From assembly GCA_905214905.1 (NCBI GenBank), contig CAJMNK010000016.1:1-33464 (forward strand): a DNA stretch of 33,464 nucleotides. The letters are read 5' to 3'. The notes under the pieces were generated by a model. That model was not told the DNA's origin. It did no database searches and saw only the letters and a list, made by a program, of their open reading frames with translations. The first letter of the stretch is position 1. The number at the start of each line of letters is the position of its first letter. Made by a program: the position numbers and the translations under genes. Below are positions 1 to 8,006 of the stretch, one piece after another. The DNA is from an uncultured bacterium. Lineage in GTDB: Bacteria; Actinomycetota; Coriobacteriia; Coriobacteriales; Coriobacteriaceae.

Positions 1-440
1 CGAAGTGGATGTGCAAGTACCACATCGTGTTCACGCCGAAGTATAGGCGCAAAGTCATCTACAACCAAATAAGGTCCGACCTTGGGGAGATCTTCAGGAA
101 GCTCTGCCAGTACAAGGGGATAGAGATCATCGAGGGGCACCTGATGCCCGACCACGTCCACATGCTGCTGGCGATACCGCCGAAGTACAGCGTGTCGAGC
201 GTGATGGGCTACCTGAAGGGGAAGAGCTCGCTGATGGTATTCGACAGGCACGCGAACATGAAGTACAAGTTCGGCAACAGGAAGTTCTGGGCCGAGGGCT
301 ACTACGTGTCCACCGTCGGCCTGAACGAGGCCACGATCGCGAAGTACATCCGGGAGCAGGAGAAGGCCGACATCGCGCTCGACCGGCTGAGCGTCAAGGA
401 GTACGAGGACCCCTTCGATAGGGGGCCGGGGCGCAAATAG
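1..440 (+). CDS. tnpA: IS200-type Y1 transposase TnpA, 5'-truncated by the window edge
   Basis: Single-domain HUH transposase of the IS200 group, which cuts and joins single-stranded DNA at subterminal hairpins. Counting from the Met codon at base 9, the metal-binding HUH motif is H49-V50-H51 within PDHVHMLL, and the catalytic tyrosine is Y113 in YIREQ with Q117 as third metal ligand, as in IS608 TnpA Y127/Q131. The conserved opening CKYHIVFTPKYRRKV and the block SVSSVMGYLKGKSSLM match classic IS200 proteins. The frame stays open back to base 3 (Lys-Trp-Met), and family members have about ten more residues, so Met at base 9 is probably internal and the true start lies outside. No TnpB gene follows, which fits IS200 rather than IS605. 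All catalytic residues are intact, so the element could be active. Confidence 0.93.
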   Translation, partial: KWMCKYHIVFTPKYRRKVIYNQIRSDLGEIFRKLCQYKGIEIIEGHLMPDHVHMLLAIPPKYSVSSVMGYLKGKSSLMVFDRHANMKYKFGNRKFWAEGYYVSTVGLNEATIAKYIREQEKADIALDRLSVKEYEDPFDRGPGRK

Positions 441-580
441 CGCCGGTTTGACCGGCCCGTCACGGGTCAACCTGCAGTGCGGCCCGAACCCCGTGAGGGC
501 CGGCGCCTTTAGACGCGTGCCGGAAATCCAAGGGTTATACCCTAAGAGCAAACCACCCCTTTTAGGGGTGGTTTTGATTT
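441..580 (+). mobile_element. Right end of the IS200-type element
   Basis: This is the 140 bases between the tnpA stop and the inferred element end. Near the end is GGGTTATACCCTAAGAGC (532-549) followed by a hairpin with arms ACCACCCC (552-559) and GGGGTGGT (565-572). The same block occurs inverted at 33408-33464. Similarity between the two copies stops after TGATTT (about 580), which sets the end. A subterminal hairpin is the expected substrate of this transposase group. The exact cleavage base is inferred from two copies only. Confidence 0.75.
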
Positions 581-630
581 CACGTCACCTTGTCTCAAAT
601 GCGGCCCGCTCGCTGTCGTTGCCAGAACAT
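581..630 (+). repeat. Partial copy of structured repeat A, abutting the IS end
   Basis: The bases TTTCACGTCACCTTG just past the IS end match TTTCACGTCGCCTTG in repeat A at 24796-24810. A CGCTCTGTCG-like tail (CGCTGTCGTTGCC, 611-623) matches the tail of the copy at 9481-9493. The left half of the repeat is missing here, as expected if the IS landed inside or beside a copy. Assignment rests on short matches. Confidence 0.5.
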
Positions 631-636
631 CGGGGT

Positions 637-759
637 ACTCATTGGGGACAGACTTACACTCATTGGGGACAGACTTAAATGAGTGCCTGCAAAATGAGCG
701 TGGATAATCTTCCGTTTTTGGCCGGTTTGTAGTCATTGGGGACGTTCTTAAATGACTAC
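637..759. repeat. Repeat D: small palindromes with GGGGAC loops
   Basis: Two near-identical 21-base units starting ACTCATTGGGGACAG lie in tandem at 637-657 and 658-678. The second closes as a hairpin with AATGAGT (678-684). A third unit at 729-759 has arms GTAGTCATT and AATGACTAC around a loop starting GGGGACGTTC. Between them (691-710) is a half copy of repeat C, AATGAGCGTGGATAATCT. Related palindromes recur at 9535-9614. The small size and hairpin form resemble REP elements. No coding potential is evident in 441-896. Confidence 0.75.
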
Positions 760-896
760 TTAGGATGAGCGTCCAAAAATCCGCGCTCGTTCGATTGGCG
801 CATGTCTACGCAGCGTAGGTTGTCGAGCCTGGCCTTCAAATGGATACTGACTGTCGAACCGGTTCACTCCATTTCTTCAATTTGATTGGACAGCCC

Positions 897-1517
897 ATGA
901 ACCAGACACGGCAAATCAATGCTTCCCATACTTTTTTGGCAGCGCATGTCATCAAGCGGCTGCGCGAAGAGCGCGGCCTCACCCAGCGCGCCCTGGCGGA
1001 AAGCCTTGGCGTGACCGATAAAGCCGTCAGCAAGTGGGAATCCGGCCGCGGCCTTCCCGACATTTCCCTCGTTGAGCCTTTGGCCCAGAGACTCGGCATA
1101 AGCGTGACTGAGCTTTTGGCTGGTGACATTCGGGCCAACGCCAACCGTGCAGGCAATATGCTCAAAGGCGTCTTTTACGTTTGTCCTATCTGCGGAAACG
1201 TTGTGCACGCGCTCGGAGAAGGCAGCTTTAGCTGCTGTGGCTCCACGATGTTTCCCCAGGAGGCCGAAGAGCCGGACGCGGACCACGCCTTTTCCATCGA
1301 GCGCATCGAGGACGATTGGTACGTCACGCTCGATCATCCCATGACCAAGGATCACTACATTAGCTTTGTGGCATATGCGACTATGGATGGCATCTGCTTT
1401 AAGAAGCTCTATCCAGAGCAATCGGTGCAGCCGCGCTTCCATATTACCGGGCGCGGCAGGATATATCTTTACTGCAACCAACACGGACTCTTTACGTCGC
1501 TGACGCCTCGCAAATAA
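897..1517 (+). CDS. XRE-family HTH regulator fused to a desulfoferrodoxin (superoxide reductase)-like domain
   Basis: Product of 206 aa. Residues 17-72 form an XRE/Cro-type helix-turn-helix (RLREERGLTQRALAE, then AVSKWESGRGLPD). Residues 93-206 resemble desulfoferrodoxin. A rubredoxin-like site has C96, C99, C113 and C114 (CPICG, then CCG). A superoxide-reductase-like iron site has H130, H147 (HPM), H153, C193 and H196 (CNQHG). These correspond to all four Cys of centre I and the four His plus one Cys of centre II in the enzyme family. The likely role is a cytoplasmic regulator whose DNA binding responds to iron, superoxide or redox state; enzymatic activity is possible. Start is uncertain: ATG 897 has only a weak GGA, and an in-frame ATG at 840 would add 19 residues. 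It stands alone and converges on the RpiR gene. Confidence 0.85.
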   Translation: MNQTRQINASHTFLAAHVIKRLREERGLTQRALAESLGVTDKAVSKWESGRGLPDISLVEPLAQRLGISVTELLAGDIRANANRAGNMLKGVFYVCPICGNVVHALGEGSFSCCGSTMFPQEAEEPDADHAFSIERIEDDWYVTLDHPMTKDHYISFVAYATMDGICFKKLYPEQSVQPRFHITGRGRIYLYCNQHGLFTSLTPRK

Positions 1518-1558
1518 CGGCTGTCTATCCGCCCTCCTCATGCGTTCCCAGGGGACCC

Positions 1559-1627
1559 AAAATGAGCGTGGATAATCTACCGGTTTTGGCCTGTGCGCGG
1601 GCTCAAAGTGGGAGATTATCCACGCTC
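1559..1627. repeat. Repeat C hairpin between convergent genes
   Basis: Perfect 15-bp arms GAGCGTGGATAATCT (1564-1578) and AGATTATCCACGCTC (1613-1627) enclose a 34-base loop. It ends four bases from the RpiR stop codon. No T-run follows on either strand, so it is not a classic terminator, although a role in ending or protecting both transcripts is possible. The left arm recurs alone at 693-710. Confidence 0.8.
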
Positions 1628-1631
1628 GTCG

Positions 1632-2486
1632 CTACTTGAGCCCGGGCAGGCGGGTGTAGGGAAACGACCGCTCTAAGAACTCGGAGCAGCGGGCGTAATC
1701 TTTGGCAAAGTAGCTGCTGTAGAGCGAATCGAGCACGTATTGCACGGCGATGTGGCTGGCGAACTGTGTGATGCGATGCGTCATGCTCTCGTGATCGCTC
1801 ACCGTGAGATAGGCGGCAAAGCCGGGGTGAATGCGGGCGCAGTGCGGTGTGCCGATGACGATGACCGGGACATGTCGACTGCTGAGGATTGGCAAGATCT
1901 CCCTGAGGTTGGGGGCAAGGCCGCTGTAGGAGATAACGATTGCCACATGGTCGGGGCCCGAGGCGAGCGCCGTACGCACCTGCGCCTCGACACTGTCGTG
2001 GCACGTCGCGCTTTTGCCGGCGGAAAGCAGACGATCGCGGAACATTCCCGCTGGATACAGATTATGCGAGCCCGTGTAGATGTCCACGGTGCCGGCGCGC
2101 ACGATTAGCTTGGCGGCCTGGTCGAGCTGTGTGGGGTCGAGCAGCTCCTGCGTTTCGGCCAAAGTGGTCTGATAGAGCCCCTCCATACGCTCCATCACCT
2201 GCGCAGGAGTTGAGGTGGCATCGAAGGGAAAGTTGATGTCCACGTCGCGCCGGTTACCCGTCTCGGCTGCCTGACGGATGAGCTCGACCTTGAGGTCTTT
2301 GAATCCCTCGAGGCCGAGCTTTTTGCAAAAACGGTGCACGCTCGCAACGGAAACGTTGGTGCGCGCGGCAAATTCCTTAATAGAGAGCCCGCGGACGTCT
2401 TCGCCCATGGCAAGGGCCGAGATGCCGAGCTGTTGCTCGGTAGGGGTAAGGCCCTGCGCCTCGGAAATCTTGCGTTTGATATCCAT
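1632..2486 (-). CDS. MurR/RpiR-family transcriptional regulator
   Basis: Protein of 284 aa. N-terminal HTH_6 domain (about 1-75; recognition region near SVASVHRFCKKLG, 47-58). A SIS sugar-isomerase-like domain (about 105-240) would bind a phosphosugar; DIYTGSHNL and VIVISYSG are typical SIS loops. These factors usually control amino-sugar or sugar-acid catabolism. Start at 2486 is chosen because GGGAG lies about seven bases upstream. The longer in-frame start at 2516 would fall inside repeat E and lacks a ribosome site. It lies downstream of the large glycoside hydrolase on the same strand, so it may control that gene and be co-transcribed with it. The ligand is unknown. Confidence 0.88.
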   Translation of the reverse strand: MDIKRKISEAQGLTPTEQQLGISALAMGEDVRGLSIKEFAARTNVSVASVHRFCKKLGLEGFKDLKVELIRQAAETGNRRDVDINFPFDATSTPAQVMERMEGLYQTTLAETQELLDPTQLDQAAKLIVRAGTVDIYTGSHNLYPAGMFRDRLLSAGKSATCHDSVEAQVRTALASGPDHVAIVISYSGLAPNLREILPILSSRHVPVIVIGTPHCARIHPGFAAYLTVSDHESMTHRITQFASHIAVQYVLDSLYSSYFAKDYARCSEFLERSFPYTRLPGLK

Positions 2487-2505
2487 GCGAACTCCCACAC
2501 TCAAC

Positions 2506-2544
2506 AAACCTGCCAAAAAGGGACAGGTTTATTTTGGCAGGTTT
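2506..2544. repeat. Repeat E copy 1, overlapping the 3' end of the glycoside hydrolase gene
   Basis: Perfect 13-bp arms AAACCTGCCAAAA (2506-2518) and TTTTGGCAGGTTT (2532-2544) around AGGGACAGGTTTA. The repeat supplies the last codons (Asn-Leu-Pro-Lys) and the TAA stop of the minus-strand hydrolase. Other copies are at 6205-6270, 10429-10480 and 24416-24464. Confidence 0.85.
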
Positions 2545-5096
2545 TGCCCGCAAAGGGTAACGGGACCGAGGATGCCGCTCGGGGCGATGGGTTCGGTGAG
2601 GGCGAAGATGTCGGGAATCGCATGATCGAGCGTGTTGATGACGTCGACGGTGAGTTCGTGCGTGCCGGCGGCAAGCGGGTCGATGGCAAAGCGATAGGGC
2701 GGACAGATGCGTGTGCCGAGTGGGTGTCCATCGAGCGTAAGTGTCGCGACTTCGTAGACATCTCCCAGGTCGATTGCGGCATCGGCAAGGTCGTTCGCCA
2801 GCTCGAACAATGTGCGATAGCGGAACGTCCCGCATGCATCGGGGAATCGCTCGGCAGTGAGATCGCATAAGTGCTCGAGTTCCTGCGGGGCGCCAAAGGT
2901 TCCGCTGTCGGCAGGGGAGAGGGCGACGGTCCAAGGTCCGTTGATGTCGAGGGCGAGCGCATCGCTCGAGCCCATGTCCGCGCCGTCCCCGGACTCAAGC
3001 TCGCCGTCCGTCTCCAAGGCAACGAAGCGGCTCTCGAAGGGTGCGAGCTCAAGCGTTCCGTCAAACACAACGGGATCGGTGCCATTCAACAGGTCGAGGC
3101 GCGTGCCGCAAAGTCGCTCGCCTTGCGCGAGTTTAACTGTGCAGCCGATGCGCTCGCGCGGATGCTCGTTGACCAACATGACGTAGGTCTCGTCGGCGCG
3201 CTCGTAACGAAGCGCGCGCAGCCAGGGCTGGGGCGTGTCGGTGACAACCGTCTGCAGCCCAGCGCTCGCCAGCACGCCCACCATATCGGCAAGCGGAGTC
3301 GCTGCAAGTTCACCCAGTTCAACCACGCCATCGGCGTCGTAAAGCGCGCTCGACACCTCGTCGACAGCGAGGACCATAACGCCCGCCGCCATCATGCGCC
3401 TTACGGCCTGCGCCGTCGCCGAGCCAATAAATGAAGCTCCTGGCATAACAAACGCCTGGTAACGACAATCGTTTATGGTAAGCATTCCATCGGCAATCGA
3501 AACCTCGTAACGGTCCTCATCCTCAAAAGCCCCGGCGGGCACAAAATCAAAGTCGATCTGCGCGCGCGTGAGCTCGGCAGCCACGCGCTCGATAGGCATG
3601 GCGCTGCCGGCCCACTCGGCATCGGCGTGGTACAGGATGGCGACGGGACGCGCGGCGCTGCCTCCCGAAAGCAGCGTTGCCGTACGGTTCATATAGCTCA
3701 TGAGCTGGCCAAAGTGCGGCCATTGCGGATTGTTGCCGTGTGCGTAAAAGTGCGGCGGGCAGTCCCAATCGGGGAAGGGCGCCATGCTAAATGCGTGCGG
3801 CGTAAACCAGTTAATACCGCGGACGAGCATGTGGTCGGCGATCCATTTCATCTCGCGAAGGCCCTCGTGCCAGCCGAAGGCGCCGAAGACCTCGGCCATA
3901 CAGCGCCCCTGCTTTTTTGGGTCGAGACGCGCGGCCGAAGAGCCCAGCTTGGCAAGCGCGTAGGTAAAGAACTCCATATTCCACGCGCCGTGGAAGTAGC
4001 TGTAGCGTCCGTGGTCGACGCCAGGGGCGAGCTGGTTGATGACAACGTCGATGCCCGCCATATCCTGCCCGGCGACCGCGCGGAAGTAGTGTCCGGCGCC
4101 CTGGCCCAGGCGCGTGTGGCAGCTTTTGTCCTCAATCACATGTCCGATGTGCATGACGCCGCGCTCGCGGCACCAGTCGCCAATCTGCTCGTCAAAGCAT
4201 GCGCGGTAGAGTTGCGTGGCAATGTCCATGTAGGCGTGACGGGCTCGGGCACCATCTGCCTCGCGTGTCCAAAGGCCGTGTAGCTTGGTGAGCCAGTCCT
4301 CGCCAAGTGCATTGCACAGGCGGCTGGCAAGCTCGTCCGACCAGGGCAGTGACATATCGCCGCGTCCAATAAAGCTGCTGGTAGAAGCATCGTCGAGAGC
4401 CGTGCCCTTCTCGTTCATAAAGCCCGGCTCATCGGTAAAGAACCCCAGTATGGTGCAGCCGAACTCGTCGCCCAGGTGCTCAAACGTGGGCTCGTAGACG
4501 GCATCGATGAGCACACGGCACGAATCGGCGTCGACCATGTTGATGTACTCATCGCGAAAGCCGGTCTTTTGGCTGGTGACGAAGAGCTCGACGGTGGTGA
4601 TGCCGGCGGGCGCGTCAAAACGCAGGCGAGCGGGGGTGCCGTCGGCCTGCTCAACGGAGAGCTCAAGGTCGAGCGGTGCGCCGGCGGCGTCGAAAGTCGC
4701 CGCGCCCACAAAGCGCTCCGTGTGATCCATAAGATTGCCGAGCTTGATGACCGTGGACGGCTGGGGACCGACGACCGTAACCGTGCGATGTTTGAGCACG
4801 GTCTTCTTAAGCGCGGGGTCGACGTTCTCGCCCGCAAGCGCGCCGTTGGCGTAGCCCGTGGGGAAATGGGCGTCGTCGAGCAGCCAGATCTTCAACCCTA
4901 AGCGCTTGCACTCGCCGATGATAAAACGCAGGTCAGCCCACCAGCCGTTGCGACAAAACTCGGGATGCGTGCGCGATTCGAGGCAGACCTCGCGGATGTT
5001 CGCACCGGCGATCTGCTCCAGGTATTCGGTAATCGTCTCGTGCGCCTCGCCCTTGAGCCACAAGAACGGAAGCACATGGTTGTCGTATGCCGCCAT
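2529..5096 (-). CDS. Large glycoside hydrolase, GH106 (alpha-L-rhamnosidase)-like
   Basis: Protein of 855 aa with no signal peptide, so probably cytoplasmic. The N-terminus (about 8-80) reads like the start of a GH106-type barrel: LPFLWLKGE, then RLGLKIWLLDDAHFPTGYAN. The middle includes HIGHVIEDKS, a WNMEFFTYALAK block and NRTATLLSGG, resembling the end of such a barrel. The C-terminal 150 residues look like a galactose-binding jelly-roll (DINGPWTVAL, RYRTLFEL, PPYRFAIDPLAAGTHELTVDV). Catalytic acids cannot be assigned by eye. Start ATG 5096 is chosen for AGAGGAG five bases upstream; a GTG six bases earlier overlaps that site. It is divergent from an AraC regulator. The substrate is unknown; a rhamnose-bearing or related plant or host glycan is a guess. 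Confidence 0.7.
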   Translation of the reverse strand: MAAYDNHVLPFLWLKGEAHETITEYLEQIAGANIREVCLESRTHPEFCRNGWWADLRFIIGECKRLGLKIWLLDDAHFPTGYANGALAGENVDPALKKTVLKHRTVTVVGPQPSTVIKLGNLMDHTERFVGAATFDAAGAPLDLELSVEQADGTPARLRFDAPAGITTVELFVTSQKTGFRDEYINMVDADSCRVLIDAVYEPTFEHLGDEFGCTILGFFTDEPGFMNEKGTALDDASTSSFIGRGDMSLPWSDELASRLCNALGEDWLTKLHGLWTREADGARARHAYMDIATQLYRACFDEQIGDWCRERGVMHIGHVIEDKSCHTRLGQGAGHYFRAVAGQDMAGIDVVINQLAPGVDHGRYSYFHGAWNMEFFTYALAKLGSSAARLDPKKQGRCMAEVFGAFGWHEGLREMKWIADHMLVRGINWFTPHAFSMAPFPDWDCPPHFYAHGNNPQWPHFGQLMSYMNRTATLLSGGSAARPVAILYHADAEWAGSAMPIERVAAELTRAQIDFDFVPAGAFEDEDRYEVSIADGMLTINDCRYQAFVMPGASFIGSATAQAVRRMMAAGVMVLAVDEVSSALYDADGVVELGELAATPLADMVGVLASAGLQTVVTDTPQPWLRALRYERADETYVMLVNEHPRERIGCTVKLAQGERLCGTRLDLLNGTDPVVFDGTLELAPFESRFVALETDGELESGDGADMGSSDALALDINGPWTVALSPADSGTFGAPQELEHLCDLTAERFPDACGTFRYRTLFELANDLADAAIDLGDVYEVATLTLDGHPLGTRICPPYRFAIDPLAAGTHELTVDVINTLDHAIPDIFALTEPIAPSGILGPVTLCGQNLPK

Positions 5097-5212
5097 ATCC
5101 ACTCCTCTAAAACCAACCTTTTAAATCGATTGAAGTCAGAGTACGCCGAGCGCGCCGTCCTGCTAATATCAAAACCACAGCAGAATATGACCGAATCAAC
5201 GATTGTGATGCC

Positions 5213-6220
5213 ATGGATCTTGCACGTTTAGACAGCCTTCTGCTCGAGCTGACCGACAGCGAGCGTACTTACCACGCGGGCGCCCGCTATGACTGGAATG
5301 ATGCGTTCAGCTGGGGTCATCAACAGAATATCAGTGAAAAACATATCCATAAAATCGGTGACCCGACGCGAGCCTTGCACCAAGAAGGCATGCCTGAGGG
5401 CCTATCAATCGTGCGCAACTCGCGCTTCAACCCTGTACCGGAGCATGTGCACGATTATGTCGAAATCAGCTATGTTTATCGCGGGCATGCGCCGCAGACC
5501 GTCAACGGCGAACAGCTTATGCTTGCCCAAAACGAGGTGCTCTTACTCGACGCCGCCTGTCCACATGCCGTAGGCGAGCTCGGCGAGCATGACATTATGC
5601 TGAGCATCGTCATCTCGCGGCCGATGTTGCACCGCAGCCTAGAGCAGAGCCTGTCGCCGTCAAGCACCGTCTCGCAGTTCCTCATTAATGCCCTCAATGA
5701 CGAAACCGACCACCGCGGTCATGTGCATTTCCGCACGGGCAACAGCCGCCGCGTGCGCCGATATATGCGGGAGATGCTGTGCGAGCTTCTGGAGCCGACG
5801 GCTGCGAGTCCCCAGATCGTGTCGAAGCTGTTTGAGTTGCTGTTGATTGAGCTGATGCAAAGCTATGAGGCCGCACTGCTGCAAGCGGGCAAACCTACAC
5901 TTCCCTCGGCGCAGGTCGCGGCCGCCGTGGGCTACATCGAGCGCCATGCCTGCGATTGTACGCTCGAGGACGTAGCTCGCCACCTCCATCTGAGTCCCAA
6001 CTACGCAAGCGCGCTGCTCAAACGGCAGACGGGACGCACGTTTATGCAGCTCGTGCAGGAGAGTCGCCTAACACGCGCGGCAACACTGCTCGACGCCGGC
6101 TCCACTGCGGAAGCCGCGGCGCGCGAGGTCGGCTACGCCAACATGAGCTTCTTCTACAAAAAGTTTGCCGAGCGCTATGGCTGCACGCCGGCAGCGTATC
6201 GCCAGCGTTTGCCCAGATAA
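5213..6220 (+). CDS. AraC-family regulator with cupin sensor domain
   Basis: Protein of 335 aa. N-terminal cupin-like effector domain (about 65-150), with H78, H80 and E84 in the PEHVHDYVEISY motif and DAACPHAVGE closing the barrel. C-terminal double helix-turn-helix (about 232-333), with CTLEDVARHLHLSPNYASAL and the second motif AAREVGYANMSFFYKKF. Divergent from the glycoside hydrolase 116 bases away, so probably its activator, responding to a sugar. The ribosome site before ATG 5213 is weak. The last residues Leu-Pro-Arg and the stop lie inside repeat E, so the C-terminus may have been set by repeat insertion. Confidence 0.9.
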   Translation: MDLARLDSLLLELTDSERTYHAGARYDWNDAFSWGHQQNISEKHIHKIGDPTRALHQEGMPEGLSIVRNSRFNPVPEHVHDYVEISYVYRGHAPQTVNGEQLMLAQNEVLLLDAACPHAVGELGEHDIMLSIVISRPMLHRSLEQSLSPSSTVSQFLINALNDETDHRGHVHFRTGNSRRVRRYMREMLCELLEPTAASPQIVSKLFELLLIELMQSYEAALLQAGKPTLPSAQVAAAVGYIERHACDCTLEDVARHLHLSPNYASALLKRQTGRTFMQLVQESRLTRAATLLDAGSTAEAAAREVGYANMSFFYKKFAERYGCTPAAYRQRLPR

Positions 6221-6270
6221 AACCGACCAAAATAAACCTGTCCCTTTTTGGCAGTCCCTTTTTGGCAGGT
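6205..6270. repeat. Repeat E copy 2, overlapping the 3' end of the AraC gene
   Basis: Contains GTTTGCCCAGATAAAACC followed by CCAAAATAAACCTGTCCC and two TTTTTGGCAG tails. The same string, on the other strand, is in the copies at 10429-10490 and 24416-24464. The TAA in CAGATAA is the AraC stop codon. Confidence 0.8.
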
Positions 6271-6282
6271 GTCAGGAAGTGT

Positions 6283-6348
6283 CAGGGGCGGGGTGGCGGC
6301 GGGGTGCCGCTGCGAAAAGAAGTGTCGGGTTTGGCACCCCTGCCCCTG
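6283..6348 (+). other. Imperfect hairpin in the leader of the phospho-beta-glucosidase gene
   Basis: CAGGGGC (6283-6289) pairs with GCCCCTG (6342-6348) and GGGGTGCC (6301-6308) with GGCACCCC (6333-6340). It lies 60 bases before the start codon. No BglG/LicT-type antiterminator site and no T-run are seen, so its role is open. Confidence 0.45.
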
Positions 6349-6406
6349 CCTGTCGCGTGCGTGGGCGATACTCGGCTTATCGAACCGCGATGCAAAGGAG
6401 ATGCTC

Positions 6407-7855
6407 ATGGCAAACATCAAGTTCCCCGAGGGCTTCTATTGGGGTGGCGCCACCGCCGCCAACCAGTTTGAGGGTGCTTGGAACGTGGACGGCCGCGGCC
6501 CTTCCGTCGACGACCACTTCCTGGGCGGCAGCTACAAGGAGCCGCGTCAGATTACGATCGACATCGACCCCGACCGCTTCTACCCCAATCATGACGGTAT
6601 CGACTTCTACCATCACTACGAGGAGGATATCGCGCTGTTCGCCGAGATGGGCTTCAACATGTTCCGCATGTCCATCTCTTGGAGCCGCATCTTCCCCAAC
6701 GGCGACGACGCCGAGCCCAACGAGGCCGGCCTCGCCTTCTACGACCGCGTCTTCGACTGCCTGCGCGCCCACAATATCGAGCCGCTCGTGACCCTGTCGC
6801 ACTACGAGATGCCCTATCACCTGGTCGAGAAGTACAACGGCTGGGCGAGCCGCGAGCTCATCGGCTTCTTTGAGAAGTACTGCCAGACCGTCTTCGACCG
6901 CTATCAGGACAAGGTCAAGTTCTGGCTCACCTTCAACGAGATCAACTGCGGCACCCAGGACATGGGCAATCTCTTTGGGACCAGCATGATCCAGGGCTTT
7001 GAGGGCCCGGCTTCGGCGGTCCACACCACGCCGCAGGCCCGTATGCAGGCCCTGCATCACCAGTTTGTCGCCAGCGGCCGTGTCGTGCGCTATGCCCACG
7101 AGCACTACCCGCAGTTTAAGATGGGCAACATGGATTGCTTCATCCTTTCCTATGCCGCCACGTGCGATCCGGCCGACGTGTTCGCAACGCAGCAGGAGAT
7201 GAATGCCATGAACTGGTACTGCTCCGACGTGCAGGTGCGCGGCAAGTATCCGTTCTATGCCAAGCGCTTCTGGGCCGAGAACGACGTTGAGCTTGTGGTG
7301 GAGGACGGCGACCTGCAGGATATCGCCGACGGCAAGGTCGATTTCTACACCTTTAGCTACTACATGTCCGGCACCGTGGGCACCCACAAGGATCACGAGA
7401 TGACCGAGGGCAACATGACCTTTGGCGGCAAGAATCCCTATCTGGAGTCCACCGACTGGGGCTGGCAGATCGATCCGCTGGGTCTGCGCATCGCCCTCAA
7501 CGAGATTTACGCCCGCTACGAGATTCCGCTGATGGTGGTCGAGAACGGCATGGGCGCCTACGATGAGGTCGAGGAGGACGGCTCCATCCACGACCCGTAT
7601 CGTATCGCCTACTTGCGCAGCCACGTCAAGGCCATGGGCGAGGCCATTGCCGACGGCGTCGACCTGATTGCCTACACCTGGTGGGGCCCCATCGACCTGG
7701 TGTCCGCCGGCACGGGCGAGATGCGCAAGCGCTACGGCTTCATCCACGTTGATAAGTACGACGACGGTACCGGTACTTACGAGCGCCGCCGCAAGGACAG
7801 CTTCTTCGCATACCAGAAGATCATCAAGTCCAACGGCACCGAGGGTCTGGCTTAA
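6407..7855 (+). CDS. bglA: 6-phospho-beta-glucosidase, GH1
   Basis: Protein of 482 aa, the usual GH1 length. It cleaves phospho-beta-glucosides such as cellobiose-6-P or arbutin/salicin-6-P, made by PTS uptake, to glucose-6-phosphate plus glucose or aglycone. The signature FPEGFYWGGATAANQFEGAW opens the protein. The acid/base is E178 in TFNEIN and the nucleophile E379 in VVENGMG. The phosphate-binding triad S433, K441 and Y443 (SAGTG...KRYGF) marks it as phospho-specific rather than a plain beta-glucosidase. Start 6407 follows AAAGGAG. It is followed by a PTS IIA gene. The specific IIBC transporter is not in the window. Confidence 0.93.
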   Translation: MANIKFPEGFYWGGATAANQFEGAWNVDGRGPSVDDHFLGGSYKEPRQITIDIDPDRFYPNHDGIDFYHHYEEDIALFAEMGFNMFRMSISWSRIFPNGDDAEPNEAGLAFYDRVFDCLRAHNIEPLVTLSHYEMPYHLVEKYNGWASRELIGFFEKYCQTVFDRYQDKVKFWLTFNEINCGTQDMGNLFGTSMIQGFEGPASAVHTTPQARMQALHHQFVASGRVVRYAHEHYPQFKMGNMDCFILSYAATCDPADVFATQQEMNAMNWYCSDVQVRGKYPFYAKRFWAENDVELVVEDGDLQDIADGKVDFYTFSYYMSGTVGTHKDHEMTEGNMTFGGKNPYLESTDWGWQIDPLGLRIALNEIYARYEIPLMVVENGMGAYDEVEEDGSIHDPYRIAYLRSHVKAMGEAIADGVDLIAYTWWGPIDLVSAGTGEMRKRYGFIHVDKYDDGTGTYERRRKDSFFAYQKIIKSNGTEGLA

Positions 7856-7904
7856 TCGACAATATGAGTGCCAGTGGGGAAAAGGTTTTGGGAAGGGCTT
7901 GGAA

Positions 7905-7923
7905 GGGCTCTCGATTCGAGCCC
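7905..7923 (+). terminator. Possible weak terminator or processing hairpin after bglA
   Basis: GGGCTC (7905-7910) and GAGCCC (7918-7923) form a short hairpin about 50 bases after the bglA stop and upstream of the promoter of the next gene. There is no T-run. Confidence 0.4.
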
Positions 7924-7928
7924 TCGCC

Positions 7929-7957
7929 TTAGCATTTGAACCATTTGGCACTATAAT
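7929..7957 (+). promoter_or_regulatory. Sigma-70-like promoter of the PTS IIA gene
   Basis: TTAGCA (7929-7934), 17-base spacer, and a perfect TATAAT (7952-7957), 49 bases before the start codon. It suggests the IIA gene can be transcribed independently of bglA. Confidence 0.7.
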
Positions 7958-8006
7958 CACCATAGGCATGCGCATAACGTTGCGCTTAATCAAGAGGAGA
8001 AAACGT

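Noticed and set aside
448..678. 76-codon ORF after tnpA
   Set aside because: It reads through the IS right end and the repeat D palindromes; the C-terminal repeats (THWGQT) simply mirror the DNA repeat.
6221..6406. BglG/LicT antiterminator target before bglA
   Set aside because: The hairpin present lacks a recognisable ribonucleic antiterminator sequence and no T-run follows it.
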